A DNA stretch of 64,000 nucleotides, from NCBI RefSeq assembly GCF_017115045.1, contig NZ_JABXKK010000104.1:1-64000 (forward strand), read 5' to 3'. Shown piece by piece: positions 33,620-43,059 of the stretch. Position 1 is the first letter of the stretch; each line of letters opens with the position of its first letter. The notes below the pieces were generated by a model, which did not search any database, was not told the DNA's origin, and worked only from the letters and a program-made list of their open reading frames with translations. The stretch comes from Nostoc sp. NMS8 (GTDB lineage: Bacteria > Cyanobacteriota > Cyanobacteriia > Cyanobacteriales > Nostocaceae). The translations under genes were made by a program, and so were the position numbers.

Positions 33620-35152
33620 TTAAGAAAATGCTGTACTTAGTACCTTTTGATTACTTCCAAAGTAAAGTTCGCCCAATTCTTCCAAAAAAACATCGGTCTG
33701 CGATTCTGGATTAAGGAAGTAGGGATGGATGGGAAGGATTTCAGCGCGAGGGTGGGTTTCTGGTGAAGACACAATCTGCTCAAGGAAAGTCAGGTAGTTT
33801 TCAGCAGTAGATTCCCAAGTGTACTTCTTCAGTACTCGTTGTTGACCAGCCTGGGCAAAATACTCCCACTCATTAGCATCACATAGCAACCGTTCCAAGC
33901 CCCGTGCAATATCAGCAGGATCTTCTGGGTCAACGAGTACGCCATATTCTTTATTTCCCTGTCGGAAGCTCTCGCTGGGGCCACCGTTCTTGGTTGCTAC
34001 CACTGGTAAACCTGCAACTGCTGCTTCTAAGGGAGCAAGCCCAAAAGGTTCGTAAAGTGCAGTCAGCGCAAACACCGAGCGGCGTTTAACCATAAACCGA
34101 TAGGCTGCTGCCAGTGATTCTTGAGACTGATCTGACAAGCCAAAGGCACTCACCTTGCCCCACAAGTCGTTTTCTTTGATAACTTCCCGAATGGGAGCTA
34201 ATACCTCTTCAGCTATGCCGTCACTAGTTTCCTCTCGGAAAGGATCGTCCAGCCCTGCTGTAAGTACGACCAAGTTAGCTCGTTCCTGAAGTGTTGGACT
34301 GATTGCGAAGGCTTGCACTAGCCCTAATATATTTTTTTTAAGTTCTAATCGACTGGATGCTAGGATAACGGGCAAATCTCGACGTGGTTCTGCAATATCC
34401 CGTGCCAATCGCTCCTGAATGAACTGATAGGTAGCCTCCTCATTTTCGGAACGTGCCTTTGCACCGAAAATCGAGAAATCTGCTCCCGGTGGAATCACTG
34501 CAAAGCGGTTGTCGTCTTCTACATCCACTGCACCACTATAGACTCGATGAGAATACTGTTCAAAGCGTTCTTGTCGTGTACTGGTGATATTAATAGCCGA
34601 ACGATTCATGCTCAGGCGTTCGGCTAAGATGCGATATCTGAAATTAAATTGCTCGTCTATGTCTGTGAGATTTTCTGGGGTGGCTTCCAGTTTGTCGATC
34701 TTTTGAGCACCGAGAGAATGAGCAGTAAAGGTAAAAGGTATGCCTGTCTCCTCTTCAATTAGAACGCCACACAGTCCTCCATCAGCGTAGTGAGCAGTCA
34801 TAGCATCGGGTAAACCACCTTGCTGCTGATAAAATTTCAAGATGTTGGGTATCCAATCAGCGACTAGATGAGGCCATAACAACTCTTTAGAAATAAATTC
34901 ATTTGGCCCAGCTGGTAAACGAATAATGCGGACGTTATCGATCCCTGGATAAGTGTCAATCGCTTCGGCAAACTCTGGCCACTCCGGGTCAATAATTTGA
35001 CGGGTGAGAATATCAACTTTATGACCCATTTGAGCTATGGCTATAGCGACTTGCTTAACGTAAACCAGCTGACCCCCAAAATCTGGGTGTTTCGTTATAT
35101 GACTATTGCCTGAATCAAAATTGCCTTGAGGGTTGAGAAATCCAATGTGCAT
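33620..35152 (-). CDS. Sucrose-phosphate-synthase-like GT4 glycosyltransferase
   Basis: A 510-residue retaining glycosyltransferase of family 4. The N-terminal acceptor domain starts with the SPS/SuSy pattern MHIGFLNPQGNFDSG and PDFGGQLVYVKQVA (Gly-rich loop). TAHSLGAQKIDKLE and VIPPGADFSIF are further marks. The donor domain has SSRLELKKN and the E-x7-E motif region YEPFGLAPLEAAVAGLPVVA (about residues 395-414). It probably makes sucrose 6-phosphate from UDP/ADP-glucose and fructose 6-phosphate, or is a close relative with another acceptor. The phosphatase-like C-domain of some SPS enzymes is absent. It lies between two NRPS genes on the same strand. Confidence 0.85.
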   Translation of the reverse strand: MHIGFLNPQGNFDSGNSHITKHPDFGGQLVYVKQVAIAIAQMGHKVDILTRQIIDPEWPEFAEAIDTYPGIDNVRIIRLPAGPNEFISKELLWPHLVADWIPNILKFYQQQGGLPDAMTAHYADGGLCGVLIEEETGIPFTFTAHSLGAQKIDKLEATPENLTDIDEQFNFRYRILAERLSMNRSAINITSTRQERFEQYSHRVYSGAVDVEDDNRFAVIPPGADFSIFGAKARSENEEATYQFIQERLARDIAEPRRDLPVILASSRLELKKNILGLVQAFAISPTLQERANLVVLTAGLDDPFREETSDGIAEEVLAPIREVIKENDLWGKVSAFGLSDQSQESLAAAYRFMVKRRSVFALTALYEPFGLAPLEAAVAGLPVVATKNGGPSESFRQGNKEYGVLVDPEDPADIARGLERLLCDANEWEYFAQAGQQRVLKKYTWESTAENYLTFLEQIVSSPETHPRAEILPIHPYFLNPESQTDVFLEELGELYFGSNQKVLSTAFS

Positions 35153-35279
35153 AGCCCACTTCCTAATACAGCTTGATTTCTACTAAAGATTTTTGTCTGA
35201 AGACCGCAGCAGAACACCTTAATGAGCTTGTTAAAAACTCCCAAGACTGAAAAACACAGGCAGTGAGGCTGTACATAAA

Positions 35280-35311
35280 CGCCATGAAAAAATAAGCTTT
35301 TTCACATGGCG
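35280..35311. terminator. Hairpin downstream of the C-A-PCP NRPS gene
   Basis: CGCCATG-AAAAA pairs with CTTTTTCACATGGCG across a short loop, with a 2-nt bulge. It lies between the NRPS stop (35442) and the glycosyltransferase start (35152). It probably separates the two leftward transcripts. Confidence 0.5.
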
Positions 35312-35441
35312 TGAAAAGTCAGTTGAGCTTAAACCCAGCCAATTCGCGCATTTTCCTAATGCTTAAGTTAATCACTACTGCGGCTGGTGCATATATACCG
35401 GATGGCATAAATGGTATGGCGATCGCTAACTCAGGGGGTTC

Positions 35442-38400
35442 TCAAAATTCCACTTCTTCTCGTTTAATTCCCGTAGTTTCAGCCTTATCCATACCTTTTG
35501 CTGTCCAATAGATTGTGTCAATATATCTAGATAATTGTTCTACAGTCGGTGCTTCAAACAAGTTGCGTACAGGCAAATCTATTTGGAAGGTGTCACGGAT
35601 ACGGGAAGTTAGCACAGTCGCAAGGAGAGAATGACCGCCCAATTCAAAGAAATTGTCATGGATGCCTACTTGCTCTTTCCCCAAGACTTTAGCCCAAATT
35701 TGGGCAAGTAACTCTTCAACCTGCGATCGCGGTGCCACATAATCTTGATTATTAAAAGAAATTGTATCAGGCATGGGTAAAGCACGCCGATCCACTTTAC
35801 CATTAGGTGTTATAGGTAGAGATTCCAGTACCATATATGCACTTGGCACCATATATTCTGGTAACTTTTCTTTGAGGAATTGGCGAAGTAAGGATGCAAA
35901 GCTTTGCACCTCTTGCATCGCTATCTGTTCCTGGTTGAGAACAACATAAGCTACCAAGTACTTATCATCAGGTACATCCTCACCAACAATGACAACAGTT
36001 TCTCTCACTGCTGGATGTTGATTCAACACCGCTTCAATCTCTGACAACTCAATGCGGAAGCCACGAATTTTTACTTGATTGTCAATGCGACCTAAAAATT
36101 CAATATTGCCGTCTGGTAAATAGCGGGCTAAATCACCCGTTTTATAAAGACGTGTTTTGGGATTATTACTAAAAGGATGAGGAATAAAGTGTTTAGTAGT
36201 AAGTTCAGGGCGATTGAGATATTCTCGCGCCAGCCCTTCACCACCGATATATAATTCGCCAGTAATGCCAACAGGTACAGGTTGCAAACAGGTATCTAAT
36301 ATATAAATTTCCGTGTTTGTAATGGGACGACCAATAGGCAAAAATCTATTTGGCGCTAAGTTTTCTACATAGTAATAAGAAGAAAATGTTGTATTCTCTG
36401 TAGGCCCATAAACATGAATTAAATGCTTTGGCGCACCATACTTAAGAATCTTTTTAACCCATCTTTTATCAACAGTCTCGCCACCAAACAGTAAATATCG
36501 CAACGAAGTAAAAGCTTGCGGAACATCTCTGGCAATCTGTTGAAACAAGGCAGTAGTCAAAAACAGAATACTGATACCTTTTTGTCGTAGTTGTAATGAA
36601 AACTCATGAGGTGAAAGGGTTACATCTTTGCTAATTCTTACAAGTTGAGCGCCGTTAAGTAGCGCTCCCAAAATCTCGAATGTCGCTGCATCAAAAGAAG
36701 TGTTTGAGGCTTGGGCGACTTTATCAAATGGTGAAAATTTTATATAGTTCGTATTGCATACAAGCCGATTTACAGCTTTATGAGGTACAGCAACTCCTTT
36801 GGGTTTTCCTGTAGAACCAGAGGTGTAAATAACATAGGCTAAATTATCACTATTTAAATCGCTTTTAAGATTATCTTGCTTTTCTTGGGTAATAATTTCC
36901 CAGTCTTTATCTATAGAAATAATTGGATTTGAGAAACCTTCAAAATGCTTGAGCAAGTTTTCTTGTGTCAGCAATACTGAAACTTGTGCGTCTTCAAGCA
37001 TAAAATTTAGACGCTCTTGAGGATAGCCGGGGTCTAATGGAACATACGCTCCCCCAGCTTTCAGAATTCCCAACAACCCAATTATCATTTCTATAGACTG
37101 TGAAATGCAAATGCCGACTAAAACTTCTGAAGATACTCCGATTTTTTGTAAGTACTGTGCTAATTGATTGCTGCGAGTATTCAATTCTTGATAAGTCAGT
37201 TGCTCGTTAGCAAAGTTTACTGCTATAGAATCAGGATACTGTTGTACCTTTTCTTCAAACAATTGATGGATACACTTATATTGAGGATAATCTGCTTGGG
37301 TGTTATTCCATTCCACCAATAACTGATGTAACTCCGCTTCACTTAATAACGGTAAATTTGCAATTCGTTCTTCTGGATTTGCAACTATAGCTGACAACAG
37401 ATTTTTAAAATGTTCCACCATCCGGCTAATAGTGGCTCGATCGAATAAATCTGTGTTGTAAACTATCACACCTCGGAGTCCGTTAGAATACTCCCAGTTT
37501 GCACCCCATAAGCTCCTAAAATCCTCAGAACACTTCCATAAATGCAGTTCTAAATCAAAACGCGTTTTTTTGATATCAATATTCATAAAGCTAGGTACTA
37601 ATCCAGGCAGCTCTAGCGCTGACATTGGCGCATTTTGAAAACCAAACACCACTTGAAATAGTGGATGATGGCTCAAGTTACGCTCTGGATGTAGTTCTTC
37701 AACTAACTTTTCAAAAGGTAAATCTTGGTGGCTGTATGCTTCTAACGTTACTTCCCGTACTCTACCTAGTAGTTCCCGAAAAGAGGGATTTCCAGATAAG
37801 TTGCTACGTAGCACCAAACTATTGACAAAAAAACCAATTATTCCTTCAATTTCGCTGCGATTACGGTTAGCAATTGGCGAACCTACCGCGATATCTTCTT
37901 GGTGTGTATAGCGATAAAGTAATGTTTGAAATGCTGCCACCAGTGTCATAAATAAGGTGACACCTTCTTGCTGTGACAGCTTTTCTAGTGCATCAATTAG
38001 CTTGAGCGGTAACTCTAGAAATTGGGTTGCTCCTTGATAACTTTGTATAGCTGGCCTTGGTTTGTCAGTAGGCAGATGCAGTATGGAAATATCGTTTAGT
38101 TGCTCCCGCCAGTAAGCTAACTGGGTTTGGAGTACTTCTCCTTGCAGCCACTCGCGCTGCCAGTGAGCAAAATCGGCATACTGAAGAGGCAGTTCTAATA
38201 GAGGAGAAGGCTGGTTTTGTGCAAAAGCTGCGTACAGCGTTCCTAGTTCCCGAATCAGTACCCCCATAGACCAATCGTCGCAGATAATGTGGTGCATATT
38301 CAGTAATAGAATATGTTCTGTCTCAGAAAGGACGAGGAGTATTACTCGCAGCAATGGCCCGGAGGATAAATCGAAGGGATGTTCTATCTCTGCGGTAATA

Positions 38401-38735
38401 ATGCACTTTGCTTTAACCTCTTGTTCATCATCTGGCAATTGCTGGAGGTCTAATACAGAAAGAGGTATTGTTAAGCTGGGTGCGTTAGCGTAGCTTTCCG
38501 CAGGAATCGCCTGTAGGGGTTGCCCATCCGACACAATAAAAGTTGTGCGTAAGGTTTCGTGGCGACGCACGATTTCGTTAAAAGTCTGTTTTAGTGCGGC
38601 TAACTTAAGCGAACCTGTCAAGCGAATTACTGTCGGCACATTGTAGATAGCATTGCCAGGGATCAATTGGTCGAGAAACCATAGCCGTTGTTGAGCAAAA
38701 GATGCTGGAAAGACGAAGACTTCTTCAGAAGACAT
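35442..38735 (-). CDS. NRPS module C-A-PCP (predicted Ile/Val-like substrate)
   Basis: A 1097-residue single-module NRPS. The condensation domain begins at residue about 5 and has the active-site variant HHIICDDW (about 145-152; family consensus HHxxxDG). The adenylation domain (about 480-960) has YTSGSTGKPKG, YGPTENTTF and NGKVDRR. The carrier domain has GGHSLL at about 1031. Hand-read specificity residues D-A-F-F-L-G-V-T-F-K resemble branched-chain (Ile/Val) codes, a low-certainty inference. It starts 8 bp after the stop of the upstream TE-bearing NRPS gene, so they form one operon. A small dispersed repeat is read through in frame near residue 80. Confidence 0.92.
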   Translation of the reverse strand: MSSEEVFVFPASFAQQRLWFLDQLIPGNAIYNVPTVIRLTGSLKLAALKQTFNEIVRRHETLRTTFIVSDGQPLQAIPAESYANAPSLTIPLSVLDLQQLPDDEQEVKAKCIITAEIEHPFDLSSGPLLRVILLVLSETEHILLLNMHHIICDDWSMGVLIRELGTLYAAFAQNQPSPLLELPLQYADFAHWQREWLQGEVLQTQLAYWREQLNDISILHLPTDKPRPAIQSYQGATQFLELPLKLIDALEKLSQQEGVTLFMTLVAAFQTLLYRYTHQEDIAVGSPIANRNRSEIEGIIGFFVNSLVLRSNLSGNPSFRELLGRVREVTLEAYSHQDLPFEKLVEELHPERNLSHHPLFQVVFGFQNAPMSALELPGLVPSFMNIDIKKTRFDLELHLWKCSEDFRSLWGANWEYSNGLRGVIVYNTDLFDRATISRMVEHFKNLLSAIVANPEERIANLPLLSEAELHQLLVEWNNTQADYPQYKCIHQLFEEKVQQYPDSIAVNFANEQLTYQELNTRSNQLAQYLQKIGVSSEVLVGICISQSIEMIIGLLGILKAGGAYVPLDPGYPQERLNFMLEDAQVSVLLTQENLLKHFEGFSNPIISIDKDWEIITQEKQDNLKSDLNSDNLAYVIYTSGSTGKPKGVAVPHKAVNRLVCNTNYIKFSPFDKVAQASNTSFDAATFEILGALLNGAQLVRISKDVTLSPHEFSLQLRQKGISILFLTTALFQQIARDVPQAFTSLRYLLFGGETVDKRWVKKILKYGAPKHLIHVYGPTENTTFSSYYYVENLAPNRFLPIGRPITNTEIYILDTCLQPVPVGITGELYIGGEGLAREYLNRPELTTKHFIPHPFSNNPKTRLYKTGDLARYLPDGNIEFLGRIDNQVKIRGFRIELSEIEAVLNQHPAVRETVVIVGEDVPDDKYLVAYVVLNQEQIAMQEVQSFASLLRQFLKEKLPEYMVPSAYMVLESLPITPNGKVDRRALPMPDTISFNNQDYVAPRSQVEELLAQIWAKVLGKEQVGIHDNFFELGGHSLLATVLTSRIRDTFQIDLPVRNLFEAPTVEQLSRYIDTIYWTAKGMDKAETTGIKREEVEF
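38481..38502. repeat. Small dispersed repeat read in frame within an NRPS condensation domain
   Basis: The palindrome-ended 22-mer TGCGTTAGCGTAGC...CGCA encodes ESYANA on the minus strand. The corresponding stretch of the neighbouring NRPS (about 42665-42690) is about seven residues shorter. This fits a known class of very small (21-27 nt) mobile repeats in Nostoc. Confidence 0.6.
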
Positions 38736-38743
38736 AACGATCC

Positions 38744-41700
38744 TTAATTTAAATTTTGCGCTTTCTCAATACAGGCTTTTAGCTGTGCGGCGAGAACTTG
38801 GATATGGGGTTTTCTCAGCATAGTTAGGTGATTGCCAGGAATATGATGAATTTTCGTTCCTCCCACAATTAGCCGATCCCAGCCCATACTCGGATCTTCT
38901 TTGGCAATACTTGATTCAACCTTGGTTCTGAAAAGATTAATTCGTTTAGGGTAGGCTTGCGGAACGTAGTTAAGAACTGCTTGGCTATTGGCATAATAAA
39001 CACGAAACATTGGACGAATTGCTAACTCGCTTAAAAGTCTTAACTTGGATTCTTCAGGTATAACGTTAACCGTGGCATCCTCTTTTAGGGTGAGGTGAGA
39101 GAAGAGATTTGTTTGGAGCGATCGCGTTAGCGACTCCCAAACAGAATTTTGCAAAATTTTATTAAAATTAGTCAACCGAGAAATTAAACTGTTAATTCTG
39201 TTATTGGCGATCGCAATAATTAGATAAAAATAATCGAGGAAAAAGGGCCATATATATCGCGCCACTGTCGTCAGCATAAACTTGAAACCACTACCCAAAG
39301 AAGGTACATTGCCTGGAATTGGTGCTAAAGTGTCAAGCACAGCAAGTAAAGCCACTTCTTCCCCAGACCTTTGGAGTTGTTGAGCCATTTCAAAAGCAAC
39401 CCAACCTCCAAAAGACCAACCTCCTAAAAAATAAGGGCCTTTGGGCTGCACTCTACGCAATGCTTCAATGTAGTGAGTAGCCATATCCTCAATGCGAGTT
39501 AATGGAGAACTTTTTCCGTCAAGTCCAATGGGTTGTAGCCCATAAAATGGTTGATTTTTTCCCAAATTAGCAGCTAATTCGTAATAAGGAAAAACAACAC
39601 CAAAAATTGGATGGACACAGAAGAAAGCTGGACTTGAACCAGCAGGTTGAATCGGAACTAAGGGAGACCACGAGAGAGAATCTGCTTTTGAGGATAGAGC
39701 AGTTGCTAAACTTTCAATTGTCGGATTTAAAAATAAGGTAGATAACGGTAATTCGTTCTCAAACCGCTTGTGTATTTGCTTCAGGAGGCGTACAGTTAAG
39801 AGCGAATCTCCTCCCAAGTCGAAAAAGTTATCGTAAATTCCCACACGCTCAATATTAAGCACTTCAGCCCAAATTTTTGCCAAACTTGATTCGGTTGGAG
39901 TCCGAGGAGCGATAAATGCTTTATCTACTGAGTGGCTAGTTGGAGTGTTGAGTTCTGTTAGTGCCAAACGATCCACTTTACCACTAGCTGTTAGAGGCAG
40001 AGAATCTAGCATTACAAAATCTTTTGGGATCGTGTATTCTGGTAATTTTTCTTTTAAGAATTTACGTAGTAGTGACGAGAAATTTTGCATCTCTACATTG
40101 AGAACAATATAAGCTACCAAGTACTTATCACCAGATACGTTTTGTTTAACAATTACTACTGCTTTTTGGACACTTTGATGCTGACTCAGGACTGTTTCAA
40201 TTTCTGACAGCTCAATGCGGAATCCACGAATTTTTACTTGATTATCGATGCGTCCTAAAAAATCAATATTACCGTCCGGTCGATACCGAGCTAAATCACC
40301 TGTTTTGTAAAGTCGCACTCCCTTTTTATCACTAAAAGGATTGGGAATAAACTTTTCAATAGTTAATTCAGGGCGATTAAGATAGCCTTGTGCCAATCCA
40401 TCACCACATATATATAATTCGCCAGTAATTCCAATTGGTAAAGGTTGTAAATGTTTATCTAATATATAAATTTGAGTATTAGGAATAGGGCGACCAATAG
40501 GCGGCTTGTCAATTATATGACTAATCTCTGCAACAGTTGACCAAACCGTTGCTTCAGTAGGGCCGTAAGCATTAAAAAACCGACGATGAGAGTTACACCA
40601 ACGTTTTACAATATCATCGGTGCAGGATTCGCCTGCACAAATAATAGTTTGCAATGCTGGAAGTGATTCTGTAGGTAGTACTGCTAACACTGCTGGCGGA
40701 AGGGTGATGTGAGTAATAGCTTTTTCGCGCAATAATTTGAGCAAAGGTTGTCCGGGTAAAAGGGATTCTTTGTTTGCTAAATAAAGAGTTGCCCCTATTT
40801 GTAGTGCCATGATAATCTCAAAAATTGAGGCATCGAAACTTAATGATGCGAATTGCAGAATTCGGTTACTCGGTTGCAAGTTGAAAATTTCAACCTGAGC
40901 TTTTGCTAAGTTTGATAACCCTCGATGCTGAAGCAAAACACCTTTAGGCTTTCCTGTTGATCCAGAGGTGTAGATGACATAAGCTAGGTTGTCAGATGTT
41001 ACGCAGGTGGTTGGGTTTTCTTGGCTGTGTTGTGTAATAGTTGCCCAATCTTTATCTATGTAAACTATTGACAAGAGATCCCCCCAACCCCCCTTAAAAA
41101 GGGGGGCTAAAGAGCAATGAGTGAGCAAGATTGAAACTTGTGCATCTTCTAGGATGAAGTTAAGACGTTCTTGAGGTAAGCTCGGATCTAAAGGCAGGTA
41201 TGCTCCACCTGCTTTGAGGATGGCTAATAATGTGACGATCATCTCTAGTGATCGCTCTACGCAAATACCTACTAAAACATCAGGGACTACTCCCAATTTT
41301 TTCAGATAATGTGCAAGTTGGTTGCTGCGTATATTTAACTCTTTGTAGCTGAGTTGTTCATCGCCAAAAACTAGTGCGTTCGCGGAGCGTGCGTTTAACG
41401 CAATCGCGTCCGGAGTTTCCTGCACTTGTGCTTCAAATAACTGATGAAAACACTTATTCTCTGGATAGTCTCGTTTAGTGTCATTCCAATCAATTAATAA
41501 CTCTTGTCGTTCTTCTTCAGTAAGCAAAGACAAATCTGAAATCCGCTGTTCTGGATTGGCAACAATGCTTTCTAGCAGCGTTTGGAAATGTCCCAGCATT
41601 CGCGTAATGGTTTTATCATCAAATAAATCGGTGCTATACACCATTTGTCCTTTCAAACTTTCCAAGTCTTGCCACAAATGGAATTCTAAATCAAGTTTTG

Positions 41701-42946
41701 CGGTTTTGCTATCGAACTCAAATTGCGAAAGCGTTAACCCAGATAACTCTAGGGTTTCGATAGGAGTGTTTTGTAGGCTAAATACAACCTGAAAAAAAGG
41801 ATGATAGCTCAAATCTCGCTCTGGGTGAAGTTCCTCCACCAACTTTTCAAAAGGCAAGTCCTGATGACTGTATGCTTCTAAAGTTACCTCTCGCACTCGA
41901 TTCAACAATTCTCGAAACGTCGCCTTGCCTGAAAAATCTGTACGTAACACCAAGCTATTGACAAAAAAACCAATTAATCCTTCTAGTTCGCTACGATTGC
42001 GATTAGCAATAGGTGAACCAACTGCAATATCCTCTTGCTGGGTGTAGCGATAGAGCAAAGTCTGAAACGCTGCCAGCATTGTCATGAACAAGGTAACGCC
42101 TTCTTGAGAACTCAGTGCCTCTAGCGCTTGAGTTAAGGAGTGTGGTAGCTCTAAAAATTGTTTTGCACCTTTGTAGCTAGGAACTGCTGGTCTTAGTCGG
42201 TCGGTGGGGAGATTCAATACCGAAATTCCGTCTAATTGCTTTTGCCAATAAGCTAACTGGGTTTGTAGAGGCGAAGTGCCGTTTGCTGCCACTCCTTGTA
42301 GCCACTCCCGTTGCCATTGAGCGAAATCTGCATATTGAATGGGTAGTTCTGGCAAAGGCGTAGACATAGAGTTGCTTGTCGTTAGACATTGCTTATCTTC
42401 TACGAAGGCTTTGTATAATACCCCCAATTCTCTAATTAGCACTCCAATTGACCAACCATCCGCAACTATGTGATGTAGATTTAGTAGCAGCAGATATTTT
42501 GCTTCATCCAGTTGCAGCAGCTTTACTCGCAGCAATGGCCCAGTGGTGAGATTGAAAGGATGTTGAGCCTCTTGGGTTACGATTTGCTGCACTTGTGTGT
42601 CGCGTTCTGGGCTGTCAAAATTGCGTAGGTCTATTAAGGGAAGAGGTATGGTTAAGCTAAGTGAAATTGCCTGTACTGGTTGCTGCTCTACCATAAGAAA
42701 CCTAGTACGTAACGTTTCGTGGCGACGTACAATTTCGTTGAATGTCTGCTTTAAGGCGGTGAAGTTGAGGGAACCTGTCAGGTGAAGTGCTGTTGACACG
42801 TTGTAAAATGGATTCCCCGGTGCTAACTGGTCGAGAAACCACAATCGCTGCTGGGCGAAAGAAGTGGGAAAAACGAAAACCTCTGCTTCCTCAGAAAAAT
42901 TAAGTTCTTCATCATCTGTGAGACTACTGTAAATATACTGGCTCAT
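38744..42946 (-). CDS. Terminal NRPS module C-A-PCP-TE
   Basis: A 1400-residue NRPS. The condensation domain has HHIVADGW (about residues 157-164). The adenylation domain (about 490-985) has YTSGSTGKPKG, AYGPTEATVW and SGKVDRL. The carrier domain has GGDSLL (about 1043), the Asp variant often next to TE or E domains. The type I thioesterase has GWSFGG (Ser about 1177), VLDTLAP, and the final His in IPGNHLTML (about 1376). Specificity residues D-A-F-T-I-A-A-V-W-K suggest an aromatic or bulky hydrophobic residue (weak). It is transcribed first although its TE must act last, so gene order is not colinear. Two short palindromic repeats are inserted in frame in its adenylation domain. Confidence 0.93.
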   Translation of the reverse strand: MSQYIYSSLTDDEELNFSEEAEVFVFPTSFAQQRLWFLDQLAPGNPFYNVSTALHLTGSLNFTALKQTFNEIVRRHETLRTRFLMVEQQPVQAISLSLTIPLPLIDLRNFDSPERDTQVQQIVTQEAQHPFNLTTGPLLRVKLLQLDEAKYLLLLNLHHIVADGWSIGVLIRELGVLYKAFVEDKQCLTTSNSMSTPLPELPIQYADFAQWQREWLQGVAANGTSPLQTQLAYWQKQLDGISVLNLPTDRLRPAVPSYKGAKQFLELPHSLTQALEALSSQEGVTLFMTMLAAFQTLLYRYTQQEDIAVGSPIANRNRSELEGLIGFFVNSLVLRTDFSGKATFRELLNRVREVTLEAYSHQDLPFEKLVEELHPERDLSYHPFFQVVFSLQNTPIETLELSGLTLSQFEFDSKTAKLDLEFHLWQDLESLKGQMVYSTDLFDDKTITRMLGHFQTLLESIVANPEQRISDLSLLTEEERQELLIDWNDTKRDYPENKCFHQLFEAQVQETPDAIALNARSANALVFGDEQLSYKELNIRSNQLAHYLKKLGVVPDVLVGICVERSLEMIVTLLAILKAGGAYLPLDPSLPQERLNFILEDAQVSILLTHCSLAPLFKGGWGDLLSIVYIDKDWATITQHSQENPTTCVTSDNLAYVIYTSGSTGKPKGVLLQHRGLSNLAKAQVEIFNLQPSNRILQFASLSFDASIFEIIMALQIGATLYLANKESLLPGQPLLKLLREKAITHITLPPAVLAVLPTESLPALQTIICAGESCTDDIVKRWCNSHRRFFNAYGPTEATVWSTVAEISHIIDKPPIGRPIPNTQIYILDKHLQPLPIGITGELYICGDGLAQGYLNRPELTIEKFIPNPFSDKKGVRLYKTGDLARYRPDGNIDFLGRIDNQVKIRGFRIELSEIETVLSQHQSVQKAVVIVKQNVSGDKYLVAYIVLNVEMQNFSSLLRKFLKEKLPEYTIPKDFVMLDSLPLTASGKVDRLALTELNTPTSHSVDKAFIAPRTPTESSLAKIWAEVLNIERVGIYDNFFDLGGDSLLTVRLLKQIHKRFENELPLSTLFLNPTIESLATALSSKADSLSWSPLVPIQPAGSSPAFFCVHPIFGVVFPYYELAANLGKNQPFYGLQPIGLDGKSSPLTRIEDMATHYIEALRRVQPKGPYFLGGWSFGGWVAFEMAQQLQRSGEEVALLAVLDTLAPIPGNVPSLGSGFKFMLTTVARYIWPFFLDYFYLIIAIANNRINSLISRLTNFNKILQNSVWESLTRSLQTNLFSHLTLKEDATVNVIPEESKLRLLSELAIRPMFRVYYANSQAVLNYVPQAYPKRINLFRTKVESSIAKEDPSMGWDRLIVGGTKIHHIPGNHLTMLRKPHIQVLAAQLKACIEKAQNLN
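41088..41106. repeat. C/G-run palindrome inside an NRPS adenylation domain
   Basis: CCCCCCTT-AAA-AAGGGGGG is an 8-bp stem with a 3-nt loop. It is part of the longer segment 41074-41115 that resembles common intergenic Nostoc palindromes. It is read on the minus strand as APLFKGGWGDLL, a stretch not seen in the two sister adenylation domains. Confidence 0.65.
41375..41398. repeat. 24-bp small dispersed repeat inserted in frame in NRPS
   Basis: TGCGTTCGCGGAGCGTGCGT plus four bases splits the motif DAIA/LVFGD. The sister module at 30005-30035 reads DAIALVFGD without a gap, while this gene reads DAIALNARSANALVFGD. The 24-bp length and sequence fit SDR5-type repeats described in Nostoc. Confidence 0.8.
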
Positions 42947-43059
42947 AAGTGAATGGCAAACAGTTGTGGTGGAATTTGTGGAAACTTTTTCTCAGCCCAT
43001 TGAGACGCGATAAATCGCCGTCTCTACAAGTATTTTGGGCTGAACTGAAACGTATTGGC

